Positions 40,601 through 51,131 of a stretch of DNA of 64,000 nucleotides are shown piece by piece (within the stretch, counting starts at the first letter, position 1; each line of letters begins with the position of its first letter). The position numbers and the translations under genes were made by a program. Origin of the DNA: Paraspadella gotoi (Eukaryota > Chaetognatha); the NCBI GenBank assembly GCA_051294375.1, contig CM119266.1, positions 4,106,931-4,170,930 on the forward strand, read 5' to 3'. A model generated the notes under the pieces. The model made no database searches. It was given only the letters and a program-made list of their open reading frames with translations, and was not told the origin of the DNA.

Positions 40601-43600
40601 TCATCCTTTGTATTTTGAAAGTTGAGCTTAAGCTTAACACTTTGCAAGAAAATAAAAAAAAAACTTTGATTTTGTTTTGGGTCAGAATACATCGAATTTG
40701 CGGATTTTGCTGAGGCGGAGGACGTCGTCGATCTCCGCGCCTTCCAGGTTTTGGGCGGCGTCATGCATTTCGATCTCCTTCAACTTCCGCCTCAACCGAA
40801 AACCGTCAGGAATTGGACGATAACGCAAGGTATGTGTATTTGTTTATTTGTAATTGATAATACGGCGGGTCCGGAGACAATGGTCCACATTTGTTACAAA
40901 TAATACACGAAACTCAAGTCTCAAGAACATCAATCGAATCACTTACAATTAACTCGTCTCTCAAAGGAAATTCGAACGCTCGATGCTCTTTTTTTTCCTC
41001 TTTCGTAAACGCTTGAGGAGAAAAGACTGCTAGCTCCTTCTAACGGACTTTAGTAGCTAAAATTTGCGTATTAATAGAAAACAAATGCCATGTGCCCTTT
41101 ATTTTAAATCTTTTCGATATAGTATTTATGTCATAAATTATGATTAAATGTAAAATTAGGTTCAGAAAAAGATTAGGTAATTTTACAAATTAGTCCTCTT
41201 TAAGAGAAGAGAAATTAGGGATAAGTTATGATAGGTTATAAGTTATCATTTAATTTTACACCAACTAATTTTCCTACTGACGAAGTTGATCAGCCCGCGG
41301 TCATCAAGCGAATGACCTACGGGAAAGAATGGCGTCAAGGAGACGATACTTCGTCGGGCAGAGCGTCACGCGCGTCGGCCGTGTCCGCCTCTTCCGCCCC
41401 GAGTCGGCAAGGGCGAAATTCAGTAGCGGGACAGGTAAACCACTTTTTCGGCACTTGATGTCGCACGGTCACAACAGAATTTGGAAGATTTCACTTTAAA
41501 AATTTGCACCGCATTGAAAGGATGATGCCTCGGTAGAAATTAGTGAAGAGCACGGTGATCCAGCACAACCGCAATCCCAAAATGTAAACATGGGTTACAT
41601 ATTTCACGATAGAGCCGATCAACCTGTTAACAGGAATCAGCTCGCGGCCGTAGCACCGTCACAGGTCTGACAATCAACGTTCCACAATTATTAATTATTT
41701 TCTTCCATTTTAATAATTATTTTGTTCAAAAATTCAGGCAACAGTTACCGCACCTAAAAAGGATCCCAATCCACCGTTTGGACTTACGTTCAGGTATTTT
41801 TATCTTACATTTTTCTAATTCGGGGGAGGGGGTCATTTATTAATTAAAAATGAAAAATAATATTCAATAAATATTAATTTAAATGACATTTCCCTCCAAA
41901 TTCCAGGATCCCTAACGACTGCGTCTTTTTCGAACCGCCCGTCGTCGCTCGTTGGGATTACAATGATTTAGTTTGGAAGACGAGCGATATGGACGATCTC
42001 ATTTACGAAGAATGTCAGTTGTCAATGGTTACTCGTTTCTGTTTACCGTTTACCGTTTCGATCTCATACAACATTGTGTCATTTATTTGGTACAGCCACG
42101 AAGACGTATTCGTTCAAGACTTACAAATTCGGTCCCATCGCCTGTTTACAAGATCGCCATCTTAATTTCCCTTTTCAAGGATGGGAATTGCGTCCGCTAA
42201 GCGAATGCAGGTTATTTTTGGGAATTTTACGACAAATTAATTGATGAAAGAGACCGTGACCGAGAGGAGATCGTGGCCTTGCCTGTCTGTAAGTGTGGCG
42301 TGCCCAGTGAGTCGGGGATAATTTTACGTCAGTTGCCTTTCGGATCCGTCGGGAGGCTTGATACCGGTGGCTTACCAGGCAGGTAACTCTTTCGCAAGGA
42401 CCGTTCCGACCAGGGCTGTAACCCGATACCATTGGTTTCGGAGATGAAGCGTTAGCCCAATGCGCTATTACGGCGCTGATAGAAGGAACAGTCTTAGCGT
42501 TATTAAGTCACTACAAATTTTTAATTTCGTTCACTTTTTTTAGCGCGCTTTTCACGATTAACGCGGCGCTGATCGACGTTGAGATCGAAATCAAGGGTAA
42601 GACTCGTCACTTAACATACGTACTCGTCACTTAACATACGAGCTCATTTATTTTCGACATTTCTCTCAAGTAAAGTTTTTTCTTTGACTATAGGAAACAA
42701 ATGTTGCTTACGAAAGCCGACCGATGTTCCGCAAGTTCAAAGCTTTCTAGGAGAATGGGTTGTCCCCAAAACACTGATTAAAATATTGAGAAGCAAAGGA
42801 ATCAACGTTTTTCCTAACGAAGATTCGAGAAAATATGTACAAAACAGCTACAAGGTGATCTAGACAGAGGATGGGACTGAATAAAAATAATAAAGAGTAA
42901 TAATAATAATAAAGCTTAATAATTAATCCGAGTCTGCTGGAGATTTTAAACTTAGGATTTAATCTTTTTCACGATTTTTGCTTTAATGCTACATTAGAGA
43001 AGGAATATCCCTCATCCAAAAGTCCCGTTAAAACTTAAGGTAGGTATTAACACAAATTTGACTTGTTATATATGATAGAAAAAATGGATGCAAGAAAACA
43101 AAGCGGAACTGTGGGGATTATTTTTATTTCCGGAAGAATTCCTCGTTCCCGAGGAAGAACCGGCTCAAGAGGAGGACGACTTTTTCAGTTTTCTCGTCAA
43201 ACGTCAGTTTGTTAGGAATCTCAAAAATGCCGCTCTCATCGATTAATGTAAACCAATAATATAAACAGCCAAAGAGGAAGAACCAGAGCCCGAGCCTGTA
43301 AAAAAGGGAAAGAAAGGAAAGAAGGGAAAGTCGAAAAATAAAGGATCCATGGAATCAGGTGTTTATTTGCTTGATTCATTGCTTACTATATTCTTTGGTT
43401 ATAATTAATTAATTAATTAAATAAACTCCTCTTCGATTTTACACATGGGAATATCAGAATCTCAATCTTATTCGGTCTTGGGAGACAAATCCACGAGCTC
43501 TCGGTAAACCTGAAGAAATCGTTGATTTAAAAAAAAATATATATTTTACATACAAAGTTTCATGACTTTAGGCGGGAATCAGAAGAGACATCTAATTTGA

Positions 43601-45496
43601 ACAAAGGAAAAGGAAAAGGAAAAGGAAAGAAAGACAAGAGTGCAGACTCAGGTTTCGACTGCGGGTTTCATTGTTAAACCAAAATTAACAAATTTTGGGT
43701 AACTTTACTAATTACTATTCGACGTCGGCAACCGACTTTCGCTACCACCGGTCGGTGCTTTGTTAATCCATTTCATTTTGGTTTCCCTCTAGCGTCGAGT
43801 CTCAGTTTGCGAAATAATATACTTTTTTTTATTCAGTAATACTAATTTTATAATAAACTATAATTGTTTTAAATTTATTTTAATTGATATTGATATTGAT
43901 AATGGACATGTTTCAGCTTCAATGTAAGCTTTTATCAGCGCAAAAACGAATCGATTTGTGAAACAAATATTTTGAAACTCATTCTCTCTCTCTCTCTCTC
44001 TCTTTTATTTTTTATTTTTAGTGCCATCAGTGCAATTAGTCTTGCTCAATACTCATTTATTGTTTGAATGTCATATTGTTTCAAATCGTTTTATCTTTTT
44101 ATCGTCTTAACTGTCAAATTGTCTCTTTTATTTCAGAAAAAAAAAATCTCTCTTCAAACGTCAAAGTCTGTGAAAATATTTGTGTCACAAATCAATTCGT
44201 TTTTGCGTTGAAGGTTTACATTGAAGACGAAACATGTCCGAAATTTGTTTTTTAATAAAACTCGTTGTACGTAAACAAATAAGAAAAGGAAAGGAAAAAC
44301 AATATTTTATTAATATTTTTTAAACGGTTAGCAATTGGGTTAAGGGTGGTTAGGGTTAGGGGTGGTTAGAGATTTGTAATAAAAAGTTTTTTCTACCCTT
44401 ACCAGTGTCCTTTTTTTATTTTTGCGTCACGAGATTTGTTTTTGTCGCTCATAAGAAGCGAAAAAAAATAACCGACCGCAAAATCCCGGTCGGCGAATGT
44501 AAAAATAAGCCCAAATTTATAATTTGAATATAAAGGAAAAGAAAAAAAAGAAAAAAAAGAAAAAAAAGGAAAAAAAGGAAAGAAAGAGAAGAGCGAAGAC
44601 TCAGGTTAAGACTGAACGTTTAATTGTTAAACCATAATAAACAAATTGTAATGAATGTAAAAACGAATGAATGATAAAGGCAAAGGGAAGAAAAAGAAAA
44701 AGCCAAAGGAAAAGCCGAAAACTCCTCAAGAGCTTTTGTGGGAATGGTTTCAAGAATGGCTGACTCATCACCGCGTCAAGGTCGATTACTCGAAAGTGAT
44801 CATCCGACGAAGACGTCATGTTTGAAAAACTCTCTCAATTTCTTTTTACGCAGCACACGTGGATCGAGGGAAACCTTTACCAACAGATGGCACTATGCGC
44901 GCACGTGTTGGCGTTCTCTTTCAGCAAATGGAACGCGGATTCCGGGGAGAAGCGCTTGGTGCTGCAGGCGGCGGAAGCGATTCCGGGACAACGCGTTTTG
45001 GAAGTAAAATGATTCGAGCTTTGGTCGAATTAGTTCGATTTAAATATAAGTTTTACTTCTTGGTTCTCTCTTTACGCGTTTAATCAGGATGTTTGGGGAG
45101 TGTTCCTAATCACGAGCAAACGCGTTATGGCGCTTAAAATGAAAGAAAATGACGAAACGTTTTCGGAGGAACTGAGAGACGAGACAGAGGTATTTATTTG
45201 TTTATCTGATCATTTCAAATATAGGCCGATGAAGATTAAATTATCAATTAATTAATTAATTAAATTATTATGTTTTAGATCCAATCCAATTTCTTTCACA
45301 TGGCGCAACACATTGGAAGCGAAGGTCTAATTCATCGGTTGAAAACCGTGGATTATTCCTTCGTTAAATCGGTCAAAGAATTATTGGATTCAACGCAGGT
45401 AATAAAGGAGGCTTAAGACCCCTTCCTTTTCCTATTGTCATTTATTTAAAATAATCATCTATACCTAATGATAATTAGGTCATAACTTACGCTTGA
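32158..45496 (+). CDS. DNAI7: Dynein axonemal intermediate chain 7 (CASC1/CFAP94 family), 28 exons
   Basis: DNAI7/CASC1 is an axonemal protein needed for assembly or docking of ciliary dynein arms. Inferred exons: 32158-32160, 33020-33190, 33690-33788, 34171-34317, 34569-34649, 34874-35043, 36919-37115, 38789-38850, 39661-39820, 40686-40829, 41286-41434, 41521-41664, 41738-41793, 41907-42013, 42096-42210, 42544-42596, 42694-42854, 42998-43039, 43079-43202, 43269-43358, 43458-43503, 43572-43651, 44536-44604, 44680-44819, 44854-45003, 45088-45189, 45279-45398, 45479-45496. All phases agree and total 999 codons, against about 716 in human. Family landmarks: the LTKAEKEKLK coiled coil, RCDGSPDP, VLGGVMHFDLLQLPPQ, FFEPPVVARWD, FGPIACLQDRHLNFPFQGWELRPL, LYQQMALCAHVLAFSFSKWN, and a C-terminus like the family end. 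Extra length comes from a low-complexity insert in exons 9 and 11-12 and from Lys/Gly-rich mini-exons 20-24. The exon 3 donor and the exon 12 end are the least certain boundaries. Confidence 0.9.
32330..33019 (+). repeat. 700-base polypyrimidine tract in DNAI7 intron 1
   Basis: The intron from 32330 to the exon 2 acceptor is almost entirely C and T (CCCTTTCCTTTCCTCC-type units) with only rare purines. It creates a long Ser/Phe/Pro frame that is not protein. Such a tract can form triplex (H-DNA) structures, and it doubles as an extreme acceptor pyrimidine tract. Confidence 0.92.
34800..34852. repeat. (CT)n microsatellite in DNAI7 intron 5
   Basis: CT dinucleotides just upstream of the exon 6 acceptor at 34874. 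Related GA/CT tracts lie at 34325-34345 (intron 4) and at 35446-35495, 35603-35646, 35773-35830 (intron 6). Confidence 0.85.
36629..36680. repeat. (ACATG)n microsatellite in DNAI7 intron 6
   Basis: TGACATGACATGACAT units, interrupted. A short CAATA repeat follows at about 36800-36823. Confidence 0.85.
37210..37425. repeat. Second copy of the GGTTAAGGATT / CTCTCGGAAAAGAGAG repeat
   Basis: GGATTAAGGATTAAAGATTAAGG units, then TTAGGG-like sequence, then a spacer, then the hairpin CTCTCGGAAAAGAGAG (about 37381-37396). This is the same order as in the element at 27390-27880. It lies in DNAI7 intron 7. Confidence 0.65.
37555..37603. repeat. (GA)n microsatellite in DNAI7 intron 7
   Basis: About 24 GA units. 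Confidence 0.93.
37992..38179 (+). CDS. Alternative terminal coding exon in DNAI7 intron 7 (or end of a nested gene)
   Basis: A pyrimidine-rich acceptor (cttttgcggcag, AG at 37990-37991) opens a frame of 61 residues (AAQRRQQKALLRYRAQLLWH... KPPPSYYKIPPTKSKVIQ) ending in TGA at 38177-38179. It has strong coding composition. The entry phase (two bases to complete a codon) matches the phase 1 donor of DNAI7 exon 7 at 37115, so splicing would give a truncated DNAI7 isoform with a new C-terminus. An AATAAA lies 120 bases past the stop. Alternatively it is the last exon of a small gene whose first exon was not found. No homolog was recognised. Confidence 0.5.
38302..38307 (+). terminator. Poly(A) signal candidate after the alternative terminal exon
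   Basis: AATAAA, about 120 bases downstream of the TGA at 38179. It supports that exon being the 3' end of a transcript. Confidence 0.4.
42245..42485 (-). mobile_element. tRNA-derived SINE-like insertion in DNAI7 intron 15
   Basis: A GC-richer block lies inside a short AT-rich intron. On the minus strand it starts like a tRNA: an A-box-like TAGCGCATTGGGCTAAC (complement of about 42451-42468) is followed about 45 bases later by a B-box-like GGTTACAGCCC (complement of about 42411-42422). About 150 bases of unrelated tail follow. The internal Pol III promoter spacing fits a SINE. It does not fold as an intact tRNA gene in my reading. Confidence 0.5.
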
Positions 45497-45570
45497 GGGC
45501 GAAACGGAAGGGTCACCCGAATAACGAAACCACGAGACCAAATTCCTAATTCCCTACACATCATGCAAGA

Positions 45571-45576
45571 AATAAA
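45571..45576 (+). terminator. Poly(A) signal candidate for DNAI7
   Basis: AATAAA, 75 bases after the DNAI7 stop (45494-45496) and within the 327-base space before the convergent ZU5 gene ends. Confidence 0.55.
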
Positions 45577-45823
45577 ACCTACACGTCATCAAGTCCGCAA
45601 CATTTTGTTTTATATTACAATCATGATTGAAGCGTAACAAAATTACATGTATCAAAATTCCGTGTCGGAAAAATACATTAGCAATAATAATATAATAAAA
45701 CTTGTAAACGAAATATCTAAAAAAAATAACAATAAGCTTTTCCCGAGGAAAATATATATCAGGACCCCGAAAAGGGGAAAATTAGTTTTTGAGGCGAGAG
45801 GCGATGGAAAAATGTTTTTTTTT

Positions 45824-46160
45824 TTAAGTCTTTAGCTTCTTTTTGTCATTTTCTTGTAATTTGTCGTGAAGGTAGTCGACGCAATCTTGTCGATTGACTC
45901 TTTTCAATGCGGTCATCAAAATGTCGGAGGTTGCATCGACGCCGAATCTTGTTTAAGAGGGGGGGGAAACGTTCGAGGGCGGAACTCTTTTTGTTTGTAA
46001 AGTTGGTACAAACATTGTGAAAATACGCAGTTTAACCAACGAATTAGCTACATTACCCTTGGACAGGGCTAAGGCCTCCTCTTACAAGATAATAACATAG
46101 GACCTTGCAAAGCTTAGACCTAAACTGCTAGTTTATTATAGCGCTCTCTCTCTCTCTCTC

Positions 46161-46209
<49 letters not shown>

Positions 46210-49200
46210 CATAAGTTTTTAAATGAAACAAAGCCCCTTTGAACCTTTGCTTCCACCGCTGAAAAAGTTCGAATGTTTGTCCGACGACGTCATCGGGAAT
46301 TTTCTTCGCTATCGGCATAATTTCTTCCACGTAATTGAGTCCCAGCGCCAGCGCCATCTTCTTTCGATCTTCGTGTATTCTTTCAGCCAATTCGTACAAA
46401 AGAACCTCGTCGATTTCGTCAACGTTTTCTTCGCGCTTTCGTTTCGCCGCTTTGAATTTAATTCGAAACTTGGTTACTATACTATATTATACTTTCCTTT
46501 TATTATAAAGGACAAGTGTTTAAACTTTCCCCATGAGGCGTCGCGTGCAAACCATAAAAAAATATCTAGCAAGCAAATCGAAGATAAACGGAAGAGCCAT
46601 AAATTTGATAAAATTTTGATGAAGAGCGTATTTATCAAGTTAAAGTTATTATACTAGAATGCTTGGTTTGTTTAAAAAACATTTACTTATTGAAATTGGT
46701 TCTTCTGTCTCAACGGTCAAAAGAAGAAAAAGAAGAGATGAAGACATAAAAATTTAAGCAACCTTTTGGTTTTTTCCGAATCGGTTTTCGTTTATAAGCA
46801 AGTGCTACATAATGATCGCAAAGTGAAGGTATATCGTTATAACAAAAAAACAACAGCGGATAGTTAAATTTTTAAAATATTTACCTTTTGCGTTTCTCTT
46901 ATCGTCGGTTATTTCCTTGAGAGATTTCTCCACTGATTTGGTTAATTTCTTTTTTCCATCTTCGACGATTTTCGTCTTCGGCGAATCCTCCAGATCTTCC
47001 GCACTCGAATCTGACAAAAAAGAAGTCGCTCAAAGACTCGCCTCCTTTTCGACGCCAACGCGACCGACTTCAAACACGGACCTCTCGGCGACGAGGTGCT
47101 GGAGGCCGTCCCCGAATCCTCGCCCACTTCCTTCTTGTCGACCACGATTGATCCGACGAGGCGGATGTGAACGGATCGATTGTTCTTTAGGTTGAAGGTC
47201 ACGTTTCCTCTCTCCACCGTCTCGCCGTTGCGGATGACCTGAGGACAGATTGGGACGACTCTGGACATTTTTGATGACGACTCTCGACTTAACCTGGATC
47301 CTCACTTCGAAGTGAGACTTGATCTTAGCCTCGTAGACCCAGAGAGACTCGGACTTGACGAGGTCTTCGACCGGAGCGATGGAATAGACATTCCCGGGTC
47401 CTGCCACAACATCGATGGAGACGTCGTCGCCGAGTTTGACGGGAAGAGTGTGGGCGGAATCGAGGCGTCGCAATCCGTCCGACTTGAGATCTTAATAAAT
47501 ATTATAGTTAATAAATAATGAATTAAATAGAAAATATAAAACAATGTTGACCCCCTTCATTGCCCGAGTCTAATCACATAAGACACAGAAATTACATTAT
47601 GGTTTGAGTATTTTTTACCCTAGTGTTGAACTTTTTCGAATAATAATTTTCAATCCTTAAACAATATTATTATTATTAAATTGGTACAAACAATATAACA
47701 AGTTATAACAACTATCCATCCATTCAATAAGTAAACACCGAGCTACCTAGCTTCCGAAATTCAAACGGGTCAAAAAATAATAACCCTGTGTCACCTGCTA
47801 TTAAAACTGCTTTACACTTTCATTTCTTATACAATTCCTTAGTTGTCACTCGTGATAGAAAACGCGGTATAAAGTATAATTCATGTAGACTACACGCACC
47901 TTTTTCCAAAGCGGCGATCACGTGAGGCAAATCGTCGCAGATACAAACTTTCATCACGTTTTCCCTTTGCTCCGCCGCGCCCTCTCCGTAAAGGAACGCC
48001 GCCAAACGCTTATAGAGATGCTCTTGGTGGGAGACGTCCGTTTCCCAATAGTAAACGGAAAAGTGGTTCGTCTCTGAAATTAATTATTTTTCATTAAATA
48101 AAGTAGGAAATCTTTATTAAAATTTATTTTAAAAAGTAGTACCGATTTTGAGTTCCTCGTAGCCAAACTTTCTCTCCTTGATTTGATCGACCCTGCCGTT
48201 GCCATGCTCGCACAAGGCCTTCAGCCTGACCTCGTCTTCGACCTCCTTGGCCGGATAGACGCAGAGAGGAAGGAAGATGGTGACTGGTTTGTCTCCCTCA
48301 AACTTCAATCCGCTGGGAAGACATTGGAGAACAGGGGAGACCACCATGCCTGGGAAAATTAATGATTTTAGTTGGAATTGTAGCACGACCCACAGAGGGA
48401 CATTTCGTAACGAGACCTACAGGTTAATTAGTACTCCACTTTTTTCTCGGTCTGCCTATCTAATACACCGGAGAGAGATGCTGTAATAGGGTAAAGGCCC
48501 CACTTCCTAATGTACAGGTAGATGCTTTAATAAGACCACCAGGTAAATGCCCTCCTACTTAATAGACAGGGAGATACTGTTAAAAGACCACCAGATAAAT
48601 TCCCCCCTTGTTTGTCCGCCTATCTAGTTTGCGCGCCCCCATAAATTACCCACCGACGCTTTCTCTCACCTTTTTTCTCCCCATTGTCTCCACTTTGCGT
48701 CTTGACGGATTCGGAATCGAGAAATTGCAATTTGATCCGCGTGTAGCGCTTCAACGCCCCTGGCGGAATGTTGACTCTGCATCCGTGATAGTCTATCGAG
48801 GCGCCTTTCTCTCCAACGATCACAGTTTTGGGCGGAAGGCGCTTTCGACGCTCGATGCAGCAACTCGGTCCTTTGTCATCTTCGGCGCAAGAACATCCTC
48901 GATCGTCGCGCGGAGGTTTATTCTGAAAGGAATGACGCATTGTTTAAATTTAATATCGATTCTAAGTCTCACTTGTGTCAGTTGACACTTGTGTCAGTTG
49001 TCACCTTCTGTGGTGATAAGTGAATTTTCTTTCGCTCCGTTTCTTCTTCTTCTTCTTCTTCTTCCGAAGGGATGATGATCTTGCGTTTGTGGTGATCGGA
49101 TTTGACGACTTCTTCCAACGCGTCCTTCAGATCATTGCTAGTCTCTTTCGGGATCTTGTTTGTGGAAACAACAAAAAAGATTAAAACGTCAATGGATCCG

Positions 49201-49253
49201 TAAAAATAAGTTAATAATAAACTTACCTCAACGTCCTTATCTTCCTCCGCCAT
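45824..49253 (-). CDS. ZU5-UPA-death-domain adaptor protein (UNC5/PIDD/ankyrin-like module), 10 exons
   Basis: Predicted 539-residue intracellular protein. Exons, 5' to 3' on the minus strand: 49227-49253, 49005-49154, 48670-48922, 48143-48349, 47900-48073, 47294-47490, 47082-47238, 46885-47010, 46245-46449, 45824-45947. All phases agree. The start MAEEDKDVE is followed by an acidic/basic linker. The ZU5 domain spans about residues 90-210 (YHGCRVNIPPGALKRYTRIK). The UPA domain spans about 212-375 (NHFSVYYWETD, VCICDDLPHVIAALEK). A charged linker follows (LEDSPKTKIVEDGKKK), then a death domain of about 430-535 (LGLNYVEEIMPIAKK, QRWKQRFGVDATSDILMTALK). No signal peptide, transmembrane segment, LRR or ankyrin repeats are seen. 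The module matches the autoinhibitory ZU5-UPA-DD unit of UNC5, PIDD1 and ankyrins, but here it stands alone. Partners and function are unknown; a role in apoptosis or adaptor signalling is inference from the domains. Confidence 0.82.
46140..46204. repeat. (CT)n microsatellite in the last ZU5-gene intron
   Basis: CT tract immediately downstream (minus-strand sense) of the exon 9 donor at 46244. It creates a spurious extension of the death-domain frame into Arg/Glu repeats if the intron is not removed. Confidence 0.9.
48476..48630. repeat. Degenerate tandem repeat, unit about 50 bp, 3 copies
   Basis: In the third ZU5-gene intron, blocks such as gatgctttaataagaccacc and gatactgttaaaagaccacc recur every 48-55 bases with substitutions. 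Confidence 0.6.
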
Positions 49254-49457
49254 CGCGAGATTGATACATGGCAAAAGATTTCAGGTCCCAGCGAATAATC
49301 CAAGTAGGTTGGATGCGTCACGCGGCATTTTAGATAGTTCATTGCATATTTAACATGGCTTAAGTAATCAATTCACATATCTTGGAAATAAGGTTAAACT
49401 TGAGACACAAAAAAAAAGGAACAAAGAGGTTGATAAACTTCATTAAAATTCCCTTTT

Positions 49458-51131
49458 TTAAGCAGGAAGTCCGAGGCTAAAGTTTTTGTAGTCGTCGTAT
49501 TTGTAAAAAGAAGCCTTGACGCTTCGACCGCCGAAGAATCGTCCGTTAAGATCGACGACGGCTTTGATCGCTGCCTCGACTCTTTTGAACTCGACGAAGA
49601 TGCGGACGGCCTCTTCATCATCCGCCTCGGGGACTTCGTAGATGGTGCAGCTGACGACGTCCCCGTATTTCTCGTTGCATTCCTCCTTCGTTTCCGGTTC
49701 CAATTCGTCGTCGACTTCGCCTGAGGGGAAATGAGACGACACGGTCATATTCTACTTACGTCGTCTTTTAAATTACATTTACGATATAATTTAAACAAAT
49801 AATTTAAACGGTTTCGCGATTTGAAAGACTGGTATGACTAATAGCCACAACACGGTTCAGTGAGTTATCAGACCCCTTTACGGCTTTAAACAGCTCAGGA
49901 TCATATTTTATCCATTTAATAAATGATCTTGACACTTCATAATTTGGACAGACTGTTCTCATTCCAATCCACAGCTCACCTGGTCCGACCATGTTCCTCA
50001 ACAAGACGACTTTGGACGGATTCCTCATCACATCCGTAGTGGAGGCGGATGCGATCAACTCTGGCGGAGGCGTCGCCGTCTCCTCGACTTCCAAGTCTTT
50101 CTCGTGAATGATCTTCCCTCCTCTCTTGCTCGTCTTCTCCACCACGAGGGCAGTGGACATTCCCTGCCCGCCTTTGCCGAGTCCTTGCCCGTCTTTGAAT
50201 CCGTACTTGGCCATGATCTTGGAGGCGACTGCGCTTACATTGCCCGATCCTCCAAAGAGTTTAGATCCTGGCATGTGCTCCGGATCGAGCGGCTCTTCGC
50301 TCTTGCTCTTCTCATCGTTTTTCTCGTCGTCGGCGACGTCGGTCTGCGTAAGGGCGGCCGGCGGCGCGATGGCAGCACCGACTCCTGCTCCGCCGCGCCG
50401 CTTTCGTCGCTCGTCCTCTTCGTCGTCCGAGGATCCGCTAGAGGCGCGCCGTTTTTCTCTTTCTTTCTCCTCAGCGTCGCGTCGAGCGTGGCGTTCTTTA
50501 CGGCGTCTCTCTCTCTCTTCGAGTTCCTTCTTTCTCTCTTCCTCTTTCTGTCTCTCTCTCTCTTCGGCATCGCGACGGCGTCGTTCCGCGATGATCTTTT
50601 CGTAGTCGTTGGGGCGAAGCGGGTTGTACTCTTCGTCCTCTTCCTGTTTCTTTTTTCAAATTTGATTTTCCATTTATAATTTTAGTTGTTGTTTTATAAA
50701 CATATATTGACATCAGTTCCGTATTAACACCTTGTGTCTCCTCTCAGAGACGGGAGCCTCCTCCGTTTTCGGTTTGGCCCAATCCGATGAGCTCGTAGTG
50801 ACGGGCGGCGGAGGCGGCGGCGACCTCGCTCGAGAAGAGACCACCTTTTCCAATTTCCCCGTGAGGTGGTTGAAGGTGACGGAACCCTCCTCCCGCGGGG
50901 CCGATCGGGGTTTCAGGTTGAGAACTGGGGCCAGATTGGGGCCGCCTTTGCGAAGGGGCTTTTTGTCCTTCTTGCCTTGCAGATGGGAGCCAAGCAATCT
51001 GAACCCGCTGCTCGATCCCCAACCTGTAATTTTACATTTATTAAGATACAAATCGGAAAACAATCAATTCCAAACAAACCTTTGGCTTTGTCCGTTTCCC
51101 CGATACCAATGTCATCGTAGAGAGACGACAT
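49458..51131 (-). CDS. RBM17: Splicing factor RBM17 (SPF45), 4 exons
   Basis: A 423-residue homolog of the U2-related second-step and alternative splicing factor. Exons on the minus strand: 51080-51131, 50731-51023, 49980-50643, 49458-49720, with phases consistent. It starts MSSLYDDIGIGETDKAKG like the family. Conserved segments in order: LAPVLNLKPRS, YNPLRPNDYEKII, a long Arg/Glu helical stretch, AAIAPP, and a G-patch (KIMAKYGFKDGQGLGKGGQG, about residues 240-285) running into VVEKTSKRGGKII. The C-terminal UHM-type RRM runs from VVLLRNMVGPGEVDDELEPE through VRIFVEFKRVEAAIKAVVDL and RFFGGRSVKASFY. RNA-recognition and ULM-binding features appear intact. The 3' end is 205 bases from the start of the ZU5 gene on the same strand, and the 5' end faces CERT1. 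Confidence 0.96.

Noticed and set aside
42400-42475. A functional tRNA gene on the minus strand
   Set aside because: The B box is imperfect, no acceptor-stem pairing was found, and a long unrelated tail follows. A SINE is the better reading.
50104-50679. Plus-strand frames of 165-191 codons
   Set aside because: Antisense shadows of RBM17 exon 3, whose minus-strand frame matches the family throughout.
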